Shown: positions 48,993-59,441, counted from the first letter of the stretch. The stretch: 64,000 nt of DNA from Pseudomonas vranovensis DSM 16006 (GCF_000425805.1 NZ_AUED01000004.1:310001-374000), one strand, 5' to 3'. Numbers and translations are program-made. Notes: generated from the letters alone by a model not told the origin.

Positions 48993-49073
48993 CCCCCGCA
49001 GAGAAATACGCCGGGGCGTTGTCTATGACTCAGTTCAAGGCCCGCAAGGGCCCTCAAGGAGAGCTCCAGCCCT

Positions 49074-51329
49074 ATGATTCGCCGTACCTTGCCCGCTGTC
49101 TTCGCCCTGTTGTTCAGCACCCCGTTGCTGGCCGGGCAACAGACGCTGTTCAGCTTCGTGCGCCCGGCCGCCGTGGTCAATGTGGCGACCGAGGATGCCA
49201 GTTTGCCGCAATACAATGCAGAGCAGACGGCCGAGGGTGAGGTATTGCGCCGGGTGGTATTCAACCCCGTCGAGCGGCCCAGCCTGAAACTGAGCCCGCA
49301 ATCGGGCGCCTGGGACTGGTCCAGTGCTACGGCCATGACCTTGCGCCTGCAAAGCGGCATGGACTGGCCACTCACGGTAGATGTCACGGTACTGAGTAGC
49401 GACGGCAAGACGCTCACCAGTCGTATCGACTTGCCGGCTGGCCCAGCGCAGACGGTGTTGGTGCCGTTGAAGGCGACCTCAGCGCTGAGCCAGGGCATGC
49501 GTGCCGGGCCACCGATGCCGTGGGTACATGAAGGCCAGCGTTGGTTGTTGACCAGCAGCGCGGGCGAGGTGGACCTCAAGCAAGTGGTGTCGGTGACCTT
49601 GTCGATGAACAAGCCCAACGTTGCCCAGAGCCTGATGATCGAGCGCGTTGGAACCCAGGACGATGAGCAAGTGCAAAAGGCCGTCTATACCGGCTTGATC
49701 GATGGCTACGGCCAGTCCACCCGGGCGCGCTGGCCGGAAAAGATTGTCAGCGACGACCAGCTCAAGGCAGCGGCGGCTCGCGAACAGCAGCAACTCAAGG
49801 GCTGGATGGCCGAGCGCAGCCAATTGCCCCACGACAAGTTCGGTGGCGTGACCACCGGCGTACGCTTCGAGGCCAAGGGTTTCTTCCGCACCGAAAAGCA
49901 GGACGGGCGATGGTACCTGGTCACTCCTGAGGGCCATCCGTTCTATTCGCTGGGCGTCAATGCGGTCGCCCCCGACGGTGGGCGCACCTATGTGGCTGGG
50001 CGCGAGTCGATGTTCACCACCTTGCCACAGGAGGGCGAGCCGCTGGCGCAGTTCTATGGTGAAGGTGACAACAACGACGGCAACGGCTCGTCCAGCGGGC
50101 GCGGTTTCAACCAGGGGCGCTGGTACGACTTCTATGCCGCCAACCTTGAGCGCACCCATGGCAAGGCCTGCACCCCGGCTGCTGCAACCGACACAGCGCC
50201 GGCAGTGGACTGCCCGGCGTCAGTCGTGGACAAGCAGCGCTGGCAGGGTCATACCCTTGATCGCCTGCAGGGTTGGGGGTTCAACACCCTGGGCAACTGG
50301 AGCGATTCCGCCGTGGGGCAGGCTGATCGCATCGCCTATACCTTGCCGCTGTCGATCGTTGGTGACTACACCAGCATCAGCACGGGCATGGATTGGTGGG
50401 GCCGTATGCCCGACCCGTTCGACCCTCGCTTTGCCATGGCCACGGAACGTGCGGTAGCCATTGCCGCGCGAGACCACCGCGACGACCCCTGGTTGATCGG
50501 TTATTTCGCCGACAACGAACTGGCCTGGGCCGCGCCGGGCGATGATCCCAAGGCGCGCTATGCCCTGGCCTACGGGACGCTGCGCCTGACCACCGATGTG
50601 CCGGCCAAGCGTGCCTTCCTCAAGCAGTTGCGCGACAAGTACCGTAACCAGGCGGGGTTGTCCAAGGCCTGGGGTATCGACCTGCCGGCCTGGGAACTTA
50701 TGGAAGACCCAGGTTTCGAGCCGCCCTTGCCAAGCCCGGAGTACCCGGAGATCGAGGCCGACTTCAAATACTTCCAGAAGGTATTTGCCCAAACCTACTT
50801 CAAGACCATATCCGACTCCTTGAAGTGGCATGCACCCAATCACTTGCTGCTGGGCGGGCGCTATGCGGTCAGTACGCCGGAAGCGGTGGCTGCCTGTGCC
50901 GAGTTCTGCGATGTTCTGAGCTTCAACTTCTACACACCCAAGCCCCAGGACGGTTACGATTTCAGCCAACTCAATGCGCTGGACAAGCCGGTGCTGGTCT
51001 CCGAGTTCCAGTTTGGCTCGCGTGATCGCGGCCCGTTCTGGCCAGGGCCGATGGAGGTGGCCAAGGAGGAGGCGCGGGGGCCTTCCTATGCTGCCTTCGT
51101 CAAGGCCGCACTGGCTGAGCCAACGATTGTCGGGGTGCACTGGTTCCAGTACCTGGATCAACCGGCCAGCGGGCGTTTGCTGGATGGGGAAAACGGACAC
51201 TTCGGCCTGGTGGGCATTACCGATGTACCGTTCCAGGGTTTTGTCGAGAGTGTGCGTAAAAGCAACCTGCAGGCGCAGGCGCAGATCGGCAAGCTCGCAG
51301 CGCCCGAAAAGGCAGCAACAGCCCCGTAA
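49074..51329 (+). CDS. secreted agarase-like glycoside hydrolase (clan GH-A)
   Basis: 751 residues. Signal peptide (1-20), a beta-sandwich part (about 20-260), then a TIM barrel opening with GFFRTEKQDGRWYLVTPEGH, as in GH50 beta-agarases. Probable acid/base Glu in FADNELAWA and nucleophile Glu in LVSEFQFGSRDRGPFW fit clan GH-A. The substrate in a soil bacterium is unlikely to be agar; a self-made or plant galactan-like polysaccharide is possible. GAGAG-type ribosome binding site; a hairpin follows. Confidence 0.75.
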   Translation: MIRRTLPAVFALLFSTPLLAGQQTLFSFVRPAAVVNVATEDASLPQYNAEQTAEGEVLRRVVFNPVERPSLKLSPQSGAWDWSSATAMTLRLQSGMDWPLTVDVTVLSSDGKTLTSRIDLPAGPAQTVLVPLKATSALSQGMRAGPPMPWVHEGQRWLLTSSAGEVDLKQVVSVTLSMNKPNVAQSLMIERVGTQDDEQVQKAVYTGLIDGYGQSTRARWPEKIVSDDQLKAAAAREQQQLKGWMAERSQLPHDKFGGVTTGVRFEAKGFFRTEKQDGRWYLVTPEGHPFYSLGVNAVAPDGGRTYVAGRESMFTTLPQEGEPLAQFYGEGDNNDGNGSSSGRGFNQGRWYDFYAANLERTHGKACTPAAATDTAPAVDCPASVVDKQRWQGHTLDRLQGWGFNTLGNWSDSAVGQADRIAYTLPLSIVGDYTSISTGMDWWGRMPDPFDPRFAMATERAVAIAARDHRDDPWLIGYFADNELAWAAPGDDPKARYALAYGTLRLTTDVPAKRAFLKQLRDKYRNQAGLSKAWGIDLPAWELMEDPGFEPPLPSPEYPEIEADFKYFQKVFAQTYFKTISDSLKWHAPNHLLLGGRYAVSTPEAVAACAEFCDVLSFNFYTPKPQDGYDFSQLNALDKPVLVSEFQFGSRDRGPFWPGPMEVAKEEARGPSYAAFVKAALAEPTIVGVHWFQYLDQPASGRLLDGENGHFGLVGITDVPFQGFVESVRKSNLQAQAQIGKLAAPEKAATAP

Positions 51330-51340
51330 TCCCTGCTTGT

Positions 51341-51370
51341 CGGCCCGGCGCACCTGCGTGCGCCGGGCCG
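51341..51370 (+). terminator. terminator after agarase-like gene
   Basis: Perfect 13-bp stem CGGCCCGGCGCAC/GTGCGCCGGGCCG, loop CTGC, followed by CACTGCTTTC; no clean T-run but very stable. Confidence 0.65.
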
Positions 51371-51478
51371 CACTGCTTTCTGGGCAGGCAACTGCCTGAC
51401 CGCTGTCTGTTCCCAAATCCGCCGCAGGCTGAAACAATGCACGCCATTTTGGGTTTTGGTGTATTCGGGAGCGGCTGG

Positions 51479-52624
51479 GTGCAGATTCAGGGTCATTACG
51501 AGCTTAAGTTCGAAGCAGTGCGCGAAGCCTTCGCGGCGTTGTTCGACGATCCTCAGGAACGTGGTGCGGCGCTGTGTATCCAGGTGGGTGGCGAGACGGT
51601 CGTTGATCTCTGGGCGGGTACCGCCGACAAGGACGGTGCCGAGGCCTGGCATAGCGATACCATCGCCAATCTGTTTTCCTGCACCAAGGCCTTTGCGGCG
51701 GTTACCGCCCTGCAATTGGTAGGTGAGGGCAAGCTGTCGCTGGACGCTCCGGTTGCCCGTTACTGGCCAGAGTTTGCCCAAGCCGGCAAGCAGGCGATCA
51801 CCTTGCGCCAGCTGCTCTGCCACCAGGCCGGGTTGCCGGCCATTCGTCAGTTGTTGAGTGCCGAGTCCTTCTATGATTGGCAGACCATGGTCGACACCCT
51901 GGCCGCTGAAACGCCCTGGTGGACACCCGGGAGCGCTCACGGTTATGCGGCGATCACCTACGGTTGGCTGATCGGTGAGTTGATTCGCCGCGCCGACGGA
52001 CGTGAGCCGGGTGAGTCCATTGTTGCCCGCACGGCACGGCCCCTGGGCCTGGATTTTCACATTGGCCTGGCCGATGAGCAGTTCCACCGGGTGGCGCATA
52101 TTGCCAGGGGCAAGGGCAACATGGGCGATGAAGCGGCCCAGCGCTTGCTGCAGGTTACCCTGCGCGAGCCGGAGGCACTGTCTACCCGTGCCTTCACCAA
52201 CCCGCCAGGGATGCTGACCAGCACCAATAAGCCCGAGTGGCGGCGGATGCAGCAGCCTGCGGCCAACGGTCATGGCAATGCCCGCAGCCTGGCAGGGTTC
52301 TATGCCGGCTTGCTCGACGGCAGCCTGCTTGAGTCCGAGTTGCTGGATGAGCTGACCCGCGAACACAGCCTGGGTGATGACAAAACCCTGTTGACCCGCA
52401 CCCGTTTCGGCCTGGGCTGCATGCTCGACCAGCCGACGGTAGCCAATGCCACCTTCGGTCTGGGCAGCAAAGCCTTTGGTCATCCAGGCGCGGGCGGGTC
52501 GGTCGGGTTTGCCGACCCTGAACACGATGTCGCCTTCGGTTTTGTAACCAATACCCTGGGGCCTTATGTACTGATGGACCCGCGAGCGCAGAAGCTGGTA
52601 CGGGTCTTGGGCAGTTGCCTTTGA
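51479..52624 (+). CDS. family VIII esterase / beta-lactamase-fold hydrolase
   Basis: 381 residues from GTG (MQIQGHYELKFEAVREAF) with GGGAG upstream; a longer ATG frame of 14 codons is rejected. Catalytic SxxK in FSCTKAF (about residue 70) and the Tyr of HGYAAITYGW are those of the serine beta-lactamase class C fold used by EstB esterases. No signal peptide. It likely cleaves short-chain esters. Confidence 0.87.
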   Translation: MQIQGHYELKFEAVREAFAALFDDPQERGAALCIQVGGETVVDLWAGTADKDGAEAWHSDTIANLFSCTKAFAAVTALQLVGEGKLSLDAPVARYWPEFAQAGKQAITLRQLLCHQAGLPAIRQLLSAESFYDWQTMVDTLAAETPWWTPGSAHGYAAITYGWLIGELIRRADGREPGESIVARTARPLGLDFHIGLADEQFHRVAHIARGKGNMGDEAAQRLLQVTLREPEALSTRAFTNPPGMLTSTNKPEWRRMQQPAANGHGNARSLAGFYAGLLDGSLLESELLDELTREHSLGDDKTLLTRTRFGLGCMLDQPTVANATFGLGSKAFGHPGAGGSVGFADPEHDVAFGFVTNTLGPYVLMDPRAQKLVRVLGSCL

Positions 52625-52723
52625 TCGGTTAACCCCGGTGTTACCTGAACCCTTTGGCTATTCTGGATTCCAATGCTCAACACTTTTGAGCAGAATTTCT
52701 TTCATTTTCATGGTGTATCGCTG

Positions 52724-53692
52724 ATGTCTTCACATAAAACCTTAGCTCTCGCCCTGTGCCTGGCCATGACCGGTTGCGCGCAGCACTCTCAGAATGGCGC
52801 GGTAGATGGCGGGCTCAACTGGTGGCCATTCGGTTCGGACAAGGTCGCCGACAAGGAAGTGAAGGAAGTGGTAACCGAAAAGGTCGCCAAGGCCGATGCC
52901 AAGTCGGAAAACTCCAGCCGCTGGTGGTGGCCGTTCGGCGAGAGCGCCAAGAACAACACCCCTGTCGTGCCGAAGATCGACCACAAGGCCACCCAGGCCT
53001 GGCTGGACAGCTACGAGCCGCGACTGCGCGAGGCCATCAAGGACAGCAAGTTCGAAGTCGAGCGTCGTGAAGACGTACTGGTGGTCACGGTGCCGGTGGA
53101 CTCTTCCTACAATCCTGATCGCCCGGCCATGCTCCTGCCGGTAACCCTGGGGCCAATCACCCGGGTGGCCAAAGCCATCGAGACCGACAAACAGACCGCC
53201 GTGCTGGTCCTGGGCCATGCCGACACCAGCGGCGCCGCAGCGCTCAATCAGAAACTCAGCCAGGAACGTGCGCAGTCGATTGCCGCGATCTTCCGTCTCA
53301 GCGGTCTGGAACGTGATCGTCTGAATTTGCGGGGCATGGGCTCGGAAATGCCTCGTGCAGCCAACGACAGTGTTGAAGGCCGAGCCTTGAACCGTCGCGT
53401 AGAATTGGTACTGACCCCACAAAACACCATGATTGCCTTGCTCGCCAAGTACAAACAGCCAACCCCGAGCCCGGCAGCACTGGTCGCTGTGCAGGATGCC
53501 AAGGCGCCGGTCAAGGCGGCTGTGAAACCTGCGTCCAAGGCACCAGCGAAAGCAGCCAGCACGGCCAAGAAAGCCCCGGCCAAGACCGCTGCCGCAAAGA
53601 AGAAAGCCCCCGTTGCCAAGCCTGCGGCTAAAAAGCCTGCACCGACAGCGAAAAAAGTGGCCGCCAACACCAGCCCTGCGAAGACCAACTGA
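52724..53692 (+). CDS. OmpA-family lipoprotein with histone H1-like tail
   Basis: 322 residues. Lipobox MTGC (Cys16), two copies of a WWPFG motif (NWWPFGSDK about 32-40 and RWWWPFGES about 73-81), an OmpA/MotB domain (about 115-235) with GHADTSGAAALNQ and NRRVELVL, then about 75 residues of Lys/Ala/Pro repeats (KPASKAPAKAAS, KKAPAKTAAAKKKAP) like AlgP or histone H1. The tail is unusual for an envelope protein: it could bind polyanions such as LPS or teichoic-like polymers, DNA in biofilm, or peptidoglycan. Followed by pdxH 18 bp later. Weak ribosome binding site. Confidence 0.83.
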   Translation: MSSHKTLALALCLAMTGCAQHSQNGAVDGGLNWWPFGSDKVADKEVKEVVTEKVAKADAKSENSSRWWWPFGESAKNNTPVVPKIDHKATQAWLDSYEPRLREAIKDSKFEVERREDVLVVTVPVDSSYNPDRPAMLLPVTLGPITRVAKAIETDKQTAVLVLGHADTSGAAALNQKLSQERAQSIAAIFRLSGLERDRLNLRGMGSEMPRAANDSVEGRALNRRVELVLTPQNTMIALLAKYKQPTPSPAALVAVQDAKAPVKAAVKPASKAPAKAASTAKKAPAKTAAAKKKAPVAKPAAKKPAPTAKKVAANTSPAKTN

Positions 53693-53710
53693 TCGTCAAG
53701 GAACGCAGCA

Positions 53711-54358
53711 ATGACCCAGACCCTGGCCGATATGCGCCGCGATTACACCCGTGATGGCCTGGCAGAAGCTCAGGCCCCGGACGAACCCTTCGCGTTGTTT
53801 CGCCACTGGTTCGACGACGCGGTGAAAACCGAGCTGCCGCCGGTAGAAGCCAATGCCATGACCGTGGCGACGGTCGACGCTGACGGTCGCCCGCACTGCC
53901 GGGTCTTGTTGCTCAAAGGCCTGGATGACAAAGGCTTCACCTTCTTCACCAATTACGAGAGCGCCAAGGGGCAGCAACTGCTGGCCAACCCCCATGCGGC
54001 CATGACCTTCTTCTGGCCAGCCCTTGAGCGTCAGGTGCGCATCGAAGGCAAGGTGGTCAAGGTCAGTGCCAAGGAGTCGGATGAGTATTATCAGGTGCGC
54101 CCGTTGGGCAGCCGCCTGGGGGCCTGGGCATCACCGCAGAGTCGGGTGATTGCGGGTCGCGAGGAACTCGAGGGTCTGGTCAAGGCCACCGAGCAACGCT
54201 TCAGTGATACGCAGCCGCATTGTCCGGAACACTGGGGTGGCTACCGCTTGCTGCCCGAGCGCATCGAGTTCTGGCAGGGGCGCGCCAGCCGCCTGCATGA
54301 CCGCCTCAATTACCGCCTGCAAGATGGCGCCTGGCTGCGCGAGCGCCTGGCACCTTAA
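53711..54358 (+). CDS. pdxH: pyridoxamine/pyridoxine 5'-phosphate oxidase
   Basis: 215 residues. FMN-binding split-barrel with [19 protein letters not shown], the region RQVRIEGKV, and the C-terminal [16 protein letters not shown]...RLHDR. It makes pyridoxal 5'-phosphate using oxygen. AAGGAACGC lies upstream. Its stop interleaves with the stop of the convergent small gene. Confidence 0.96.
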   Translation: MTQTLADMRRDYTRDGLAEAQAPDEPFALFRHWFDDAVKTELPPVEANAMTVATVDADGRPHCRVLLLKGLDDKGFTFFTNYESAKGQQLLANPHAAMTFFWPALERQVRIEGKVVKVSAKESDEYYQVRPLGSRLGAWASPQSRVIAGREELEGLVKATEQRFSDTQPHCPEHWGGYRLLPERIEFWQGRASRLHDRLNYRLQDGAWLRERLAP

Positions 54359-54588
54359 TCGGTATATCCCGCGGCCTCGCGTTCCAGCCAGGCCGCCAGC
54401 TCAGCGCGCTTGACCTTTTGCGCGCGCGCTTTGTCCAAGCATTCAAGCATGTAGGCTTTCTTGCGCTCATCCTTACCGGCCATCGACAGCGCCAGGTCGC
54501 GATCCATCCAGCGCCGGATGCGCACATACAACCACCAGTGAAAATACAGCCCTGCCACGGTCGTGACGACGACGATGAAGTAATCCAT
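54355..54588 (-). CDS. small membrane-anchored hypothetical protein
   Basis: 77 residues. One N-terminal helix ([20 protein letters not shown]) and then a charged helical cytoplasmic part rich in Arg/Lys/Glu. AAGGA precedes the ATG. Unknown function; conserved next to pdxH in other Pseudomonas as far as I recall. The stop codons of this gene and pdxH overlap by 2 bases. Confidence 0.72.
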   Translation of the reverse strand: MDYFIVVVTTVAGLYFHWWLYVRIRRWMDRDLALSMAGKDERKKAYMLECLDKARAQKVKRAELAAWLEREAAGYTD

Positions 54589-54735
54589 GACTATCCTTGC
54601 GCTAGACGTTTCTACAGACCGCATCGATGACACAGGCTGTATGGAAGCTGAATGGAAGCAATTTTACCCCGCATCGGTCGTGACAGTCGTCAACGCGCGG
54701 AGTCTAATGAACACCTGACTTTTGGAGACCATCCT

Positions 54736-55200
54736 ATGCGTAAATCTGTTTTGCTGTTGGCCAGCTTCACCACGATGTCGATGCTGCTCACTGGCTGCGC
54801 CTCGAGCCTGACCGGCGATAGCTACTCGCGCGACGAAGCCCGCCGTGTTCAGACCGTACGTATGGGCACCATCGAATCCCTGCGGCCCGTCAAGATCGAA
54901 GGCACCAAGACGCCAATCGGTGGCGGTGCCGGCGCCGTTGTCGGCGGTGTGGCCGGTAGTGCCATTGGTGGCGGGCGCGGCAGCATCGTTGCTGCTGTCA
55001 TCGGTGCCGTGGCCGGTGGCCTTGCAGGTTCGGCCGCTGAAGAGGGCCTGACCCGCACCCAGGGTGTGGAAATCACCGTACGTGAAGACGACGGCAGCAT
55101 GCGAGCCTATGTGCAGGCAGTGCAGGAGAACGAGATTTTCCGCGTGGGTGAGCGTGTGCGCATCATGACCGTCGATGGCACCAGCCGGGTTTCGCACTGA
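54736..55200 (+). CDS. slyB: SlyB-like outer-membrane lipoprotein
   Basis: 154 residues. Lipobox LTGC (Cys18), then a glycine-zipper domain (GGGAGAVVGGVAGSAIGGGRG, about 57-77, and VAGGLAGSAAEEG) and a small beta-domain at the C-terminus, the SlyB/17-kDa antigen form. SlyB stabilises the outer membrane under PhoPQ stress in enterics. TGGAGA ribosome binding site. Own terminator follows. Confidence 0.9.
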   Translation: MRKSVLLLASFTTMSMLLTGCASSLTGDSYSRDEARRVQTVRMGTIESLRPVKIEGTKTPIGGGAGAVVGGVAGSAIGGGRGSIVAAVIGAVAGGLAGSAAEEGLTRTQGVEITVREDDGSMRAYVQAVQENEIFRVGERVRIMTVDGTSRVSH

Positions 55201-55211
55201 TACCCGAACAG

Positions 55212-55257
55212 CAATAAAAAACCCCGACTCGGCAATGCCGGTCGGGGTTTTTTATTG
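55212..55257. terminator. bidirectional terminator, slyB / nhaA
   Basis: Long stem AACCCCGAC/GTCGGGGTT continued by AT pairs CAATAAAA/TTTTATTG, loop TCGGCAATGCCG; works for both convergent genes. Confidence 0.92.
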
Positions 55258-55269
55258 CCTTGTTCTTGC

Positions 55270-56448
55270 TCAGGCGGTGGAAGCTTTGCGGCTGGCCAGC
55301 GCGGTGATGGTGTAGCCGATCAGCGCGGCGAGAATGGAGCCGGTGAGAATACCCATGCGGTCCATACCGGCGTAATCGCTGCTGCCAGGCACGAACGCCA
55401 GCGAGCCTACGAACAGGCTCATGGTGAAGCCGATACCACACAGGATCGCCACACCCAGCACCTGGCCCCAATTCGCATTGGCGGGGAGGGCGGCGATGCC
55501 CAGCTTGACTGACAGCCAGGTCAGGCCGAATACCCCGAGGGTCTTGCCCAGCAACAAGCCCACGGCGATGCCCATCGGCACGTGGTGGGTGAAACTTTCG
55601 AGTGTGACGCCGGCCAGCGATACACCGGCGTTGGCGAAGGCAAACAAAGGCAGAATGCCGTAGGCCACCCACGGGTGCAGGGCGTGCTCCAGCGTCAACA
55701 AGGGGGAGGGTTCGGCATTGCGGGTTCGCAAGGGGATACACAGGGCCAGGGTGACACCGGCAAGGGTGGCATGGACACCACTCTTGAGCACGCAGACCCA
55801 GAGAATCAGGCCAATCACCATGTAAGGCCCCAGCTTGACCACTCCCATCCGGTTCATGCCGACCAGGGCCAGCAGGCAGGCACCCGCCAGCATCAGCGAC
55901 AAGCTCGACAACTCGCCCGAATAGAAGAGGGCAATAACAACGATTGCACCCAGGTCATCAATGATGGCCAGGGTCATCAGGAACAGCTTCAGTGACACGG
56001 GTACACGCTTGCCCAGCAGGGCCAGTACACCCAGGGCAAAGGCGATGTCGGTGGCCATTGGAATCGCCCAGCCAGCGGTAGCGCTCGGGTCGTCCTTGTT
56101 CAGGAACCAGTAGATCAGGGCCGGGACGACCATACCGCCGATGGCAGCAGCCCCTGGCAGAACGATCTGCGACGGCTTGGACAGGTGACCTTCGACCACC
56201 TCGCGCTTGACCTCAAGGCCGATCAGCAGGAAGAACAGCGCCATCAAGCCGTCATTGATCCACAGCAGCAACGGCTTGGCGATTTTCAGTGCGCCAATCT
56301 GGGCGACCACGGGGACATCCAGCAGGCCGTTGTACAGGTACGATAACGGCGAGTTGTTGATGATCAGGGCCAGGGCAGCTGCAGCAATCAGTAATAGACC
56401 GCTGGCAGCTTCCAACTGAAAGAAACGTGTGAAAGTGCTACGCAGCAA
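55270..56448 (-). CDS. nhaA: Na+/H+ antiporter NhaA
   Basis: 392 residues if it starts at TTG 56448 ([17 protein letters not shown]), which has GGAG eight bases upstream; the ATG 34 codons earlier gives a poorly matching tail. Core ALVGKRVP-like region and the ion-binding Asp pair in [11 protein letters not shown] mark NhaA. It exports Na+ against protons in the inner membrane. The N-terminal pattern [10 protein letters not shown] matches E. coli NhaA. Confidence 0.92.
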   Translation of the reverse strand: MLRSTFTRFFQLEAASGLLLIAAAALALIINNSPLSYLYNGLLDVPVVAQIGALKIAKPLLLWINDGLMALFFLLIGLEVKREVVEGHLSKPSQIVLPGAAAIGGMVVPALIYWFLNKDDPSATAGWAIPMATDIAFALGVLALLGKRVPVSLKLFLMTLAIIDDLGAIVVIALFYSGELSSLSLMLAGACLLALVGMNRMGVVKLGPYMVIGLILWVCVLKSGVHATLAGVTLALCIPLRTRNAEPSPLLTLEHALHPWVAYGILPLFAFANAGVSLAGVTLESFTHHVPMGIAVGLLLGKTLGVFGLTWLSVKLGIAALPANANWGQVLGVAILCGIGFTMSLFVGSLAFVPGSSDYAGMDRMGILTGSILAALIGYTITALASRKASTA

Positions 56449-56667
56449 GGGTGATCTCCATCCTGAGGGTTCAATAGGGCGACACCCTACCGTGAGAAGA
56501 TATGCTTTAAAACAAAAAATATATTCGTTTTTGTTATAAGTGATGGCCATCTTGCCTCATGCAGCCTAGCAGTTGTATCGGAATATTTACTGCGGCTGTA
56601 TCTGTTGGCTTTCGCTGGGGTTTCCTACCATGATCGCCTGCATTTCGATCTTTTCCGGGACTGGACC

Positions 56668-57762
56668 ATGACTGATCACCGCCTCTGGGCACGCGAAGCC
56701 ATCCGTATCATCGAGGCTGACTTTCAGCGCAGTGCCGATACCCACCTGATCCCGCTGCCGCTGCCCGGGTTTGCCGATGTCGACTTGTATTTCAAGGACG
56801 AGTCCAGTCATCCCACGGGCAGCCTCAAGCATCGCCTGGCCCGTTCGTTGTTTCTCTACGCCTTGTGCAATGGCTGGTTGCGCCCCGGTGCGCCTGTGAT
56901 CGAAGCCTCCAGTGGTTCGACGGCGATTTCTGAAGCCTACTTCGCGCGCTTGCTCGGTTTGCCCTTCATTGCCGTGGTACCCGCCAGTACCTCTCAGGAA
57001 AAGATCACCCAGATCGCCTTCTATGGCGGCCAGAGTCACCTGGTGGATGATCCGACGCAGATCTATGCCGAATCCGAACGCCTGGCGCGGGAAAGTGGTG
57101 GGCATTTCATGGACCAGTTCACCTACGCCGAGCGCGCCACCGACTGGCGTGCCAACAACAATATTGCCGAGTCGATCTACAGCCAGATGCGTTTCGAGCG
57201 CCATCCCGAGCCGAGCTGGCTGATTTCCAGCCCGGGTACGGGGGGCACCACGGCAACCCTGGGGCGCTATGTGCGTTATCGCCAGCACACCACCCGGGTA
57301 CTGTGTGCCGATGCCGAGCGCTCGGTATTTTTCGACAGCTACAAGAGCGGTGATCGCTCCTTGCAGCTTGATTGCGGCTCACGGATAGAAGGCATTGGCC
57401 GTCCACGGGTAGAGGCATCGTTCCTGCCTCATGTCATCGACGCGATGGTCAAGGTGCCGGATGCACTGTCGCTGGCAGCCATGCACTACCTCGCCAAGCG
57501 TCTGGGGCGGCGAGTGGGTGGATCAAGCGGCACCAACCTGATTGGCGCGTTGATCGCGGCACGGCAGATGCGCACTGCCGGGGAGGCGGGCTCGATCGTG
57601 GCGATACTCTGTGATGGCGGTGATCGCTATGCCACCAGCTATTACGACCAGGACTGGCTGACGAAACAGGGGTATCAGTTGCAGGAGGTTATCGAGGCGG
57701 TGACGGCGTGCGTCGAGCGGGGCGAGGCGTTGCCCGAGACGATCTTGTGTGAAGGAATCTGA
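56668..57762 (+). CDS. PLP-dependent cysteine synthase-fold enzyme
   Basis: 364 residues. PLP lysine in [11 protein letters not shown] (about residue 53), [11 protein letters not shown] phosphate-site turn, and [15 protein letters not shown] are the CysK/CysM fold motifs. The length is greater than O-acetylserine sulfhydrylase (about 310) and the TSGST substrate loop is ASSGSTA, so it more likely acts as a cysteine desulfhydrase or related lyase. Start chosen 21 codons into the frame; the earlier one lacks a ribosome binding site. It follows nhaA divergently. Confidence 0.85.
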   Translation: MTDHRLWAREAIRIIEADFQRSADTHLIPLPLPGFADVDLYFKDESSHPTGSLKHRLARSLFLYALCNGWLRPGAPVIEASSGSTAISEAYFARLLGLPFIAVVPASTSQEKITQIAFYGGQSHLVDDPTQIYAESERLARESGGHFMDQFTYAERATDWRANNNIAESIYSQMRFERHPEPSWLISSPGTGGTTATLGRYVRYRQHTTRVLCADAERSVFFDSYKSGDRSLQLDCGSRIEGIGRPRVEASFLPHVIDAMVKVPDALSLAAMHYLAKRLGRRVGGSSGTNLIGALIAARQMRTAGEAGSIVAILCDGGDRYATSYYDQDWLTKQGYQLQEVIEAVTACVERGEALPETILCEGI

Positions 57763-57771
57763 AATCATCGT

Positions 57772-57816
57772 GGGGCAAGCCTCACCGGTATTGTTTGTAC
57801 CGGTGGGGCTTGCCCC
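57772..57816. repeat. inverted repeat after PLP enzyme
   Basis: 19-bp arms with one mismatch (57772-57790, 57798-57816), sequence GGGGCAAGCC...GGCTTGCCCC, sharing the GGCTTGCCCC end of the REP motif. Between two convergent genes. Confidence 0.7.
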
Positions 57817-57827
57817 GTGATGTGGCC

Positions 57828-59441
57828 TTACTGCTGCAGGCCCAGCATGCTGCGCGCCACGGCCTCGGCAATGCGAATCCCGTCAACACCCGCCGAGAGG
57901 ATCCCACCCGCATAGCCAGCACCTTCACCGGCCGGGAACAGGCCCTTGAGGTTGAGGCTCTGCAGGTTTGCATCACGGGTGATGCGCAGCGGTGAGGACG
58001 TGCGGGTTTCAATGCCTGTCAGCACGGCATCGTGCAGGTTGTAACCTTTGATCTGCCGATCGAAGGCAGGCAAGGCCTCACGTATGGCTTCGATGGCAAA
58101 GTCCGGTAGGCTCGGAGCCAGGTCGCCGAGGTTGACGCCGGGCTTGTACGATGGCTCGACACTGCCCAGGGCGGTAGACGGCCTGCCAGCGACAAAGTCG
58201 CCGACCAGTTGGGCCGGTGCCTGGTAGTTGCTGCCACCGAGCACGTAGGCGTGGGCTTCGAGTTTTTCCTGCAGTTCGATACCGGCCAGTGGACCGCCTG
58301 GGAAGTCTTGCTCTGGAGTGATACCGACGACGATGCCCGAGTTGGCATTGCGCTCGTTGCGCGAGTACTGGCTCATGCCGTTGGTGACTACCCGGCCTGG
58401 CTCGCTGGTGGCCGCCACCACAGTGCCGCCCGGACACATGCAGAAACTGTACACGGAGCGTCCGTTCTTGGCGTGGTGAACCAGCTTGTAGTCTGCCGCG
58501 CCCAGCTTCGGGTGCCCGGCATACTTGCCCAGGCGCGCCTGGTCGATCAGCGACTGTGGGTGCTCGATACGAAAGCCGATGGAGAACGGCTTGGCCTCCA
58601 TGAACACGCCACGGGCATGCAGCATGCGGAAGGTGTCGCGGGCGCTGTGACCCAGGGCCATCACTACATGGCGCGAGTGCAGTTGTTCACCGCTTTGCAG
58701 CACCACGCCATTGAGTTGGCCATCGTCCATCAGCAGGTCGGTGACTTTCTGTTCAAAGCGTACTTCGCCGCCCAGCGCGTGGATCTCATGGCGCATGTTC
58801 TCAACCATGCCGGTGAGGCGGAAGGTACCAATGTGTGGCTTGTTGACGTAGAGGATCTCCTCTGGCGCCCCGGCCTTGACGAACTCGTGCAGCACCTTGC
58901 GACCATGATGTTGCGGGTCTTTGATCTGGCTGTAGAGCTTGCCGTCGGAGAAGGTGCCTGCGCCGCCTTCACCGAACTGCACGTTCGACTCGGGGTTGAG
59001 CACGCTCTTGCGCCACAGGCCCCAGGTGTCCTTGGTGCGCTGGCGAACTTCCTTGCCGCGTTCGAGGATGATCGGCTTGAAGCCCATCTGTGCCAGCAGC
59101 AGGCCGGCGAAGATCCCGCACGGTCCGAAGCCGACCACGATCGGGCGTTCCTGCAGGTCGGCAGGTGCCTGGCCAACCACCTTGTAGCTGACGTCCGGCG
59201 CGACATTGATGTTGTGGTCGTCGGCGAACTTCTCCAGCAGCTCGGTTTCGTTGCTGACGTTCAGGTCGATGGTGTAGATGAACAGCAGTTCGCTGTTCTT
59301 CTTGCGCGCGTCATAGCTGCGCTTGAACAGGGTGAAGTCCAGCAACTGCTCGTCGCTGATCCCCAGGCGTTGCACAATGGCCTCGCGCAGGGCTTCATCA
59401 GGATGATCCAGTGGCAGCTTCAGTTCGGTGATTCGTAACAT
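57828..59441 (-). CDS. FAD-dependent dehydrogenase (COG2509 type)
   Basis: 537 residues. N-terminal domain of about 85 residues (MLRITELKLPLDHP), then the FAD fold VGFGPCGIFAGLLLAQMGF, HFGEGGAGTFSDGKLY, and PAGEGAGYAGGILSAGVDGIRIAEAV near the end. The family is widely conserved but of unknown substrate. Monocistronic. Confidence 0.87.
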   Translation of the reverse strand: MLRITELKLPLDHPDEALREAIVQRLGISDEQLLDFTLFKRSYDARKKNSELLFIYTIDLNVSNETELLEKFADDHNINVAPDVSYKVVGQAPADLQERPIVVGFGPCGIFAGLLLAQMGFKPIILERGKEVRQRTKDTWGLWRKSVLNPESNVQFGEGGAGTFSDGKLYSQIKDPQHHGRKVLHEFVKAGAPEEILYVNKPHIGTFRLTGMVENMRHEIHALGGEVRFEQKVTDLLMDDGQLNGVVLQSGEQLHSRHVVMALGHSARDTFRMLHARGVFMEAKPFSIGFRIEHPQSLIDQARLGKYAGHPKLGAADYKLVHHAKNGRSVYSFCMCPGGTVVAATSEPGRVVTNGMSQYSRNERNANSGIVVGITPEQDFPGGPLAGIELQEKLEAHAYVLGGSNYQAPAQLVGDFVAGRPSTALGSVEPSYKPGVNLGDLAPSLPDFAIEAIREALPAFDRQIKGYNLHDAVLTGIETRTSSPLRITRDANLQSLNLKGLFPAGEGAGYAGGILSAGVDGIRIAEAVARSMLGLQQ

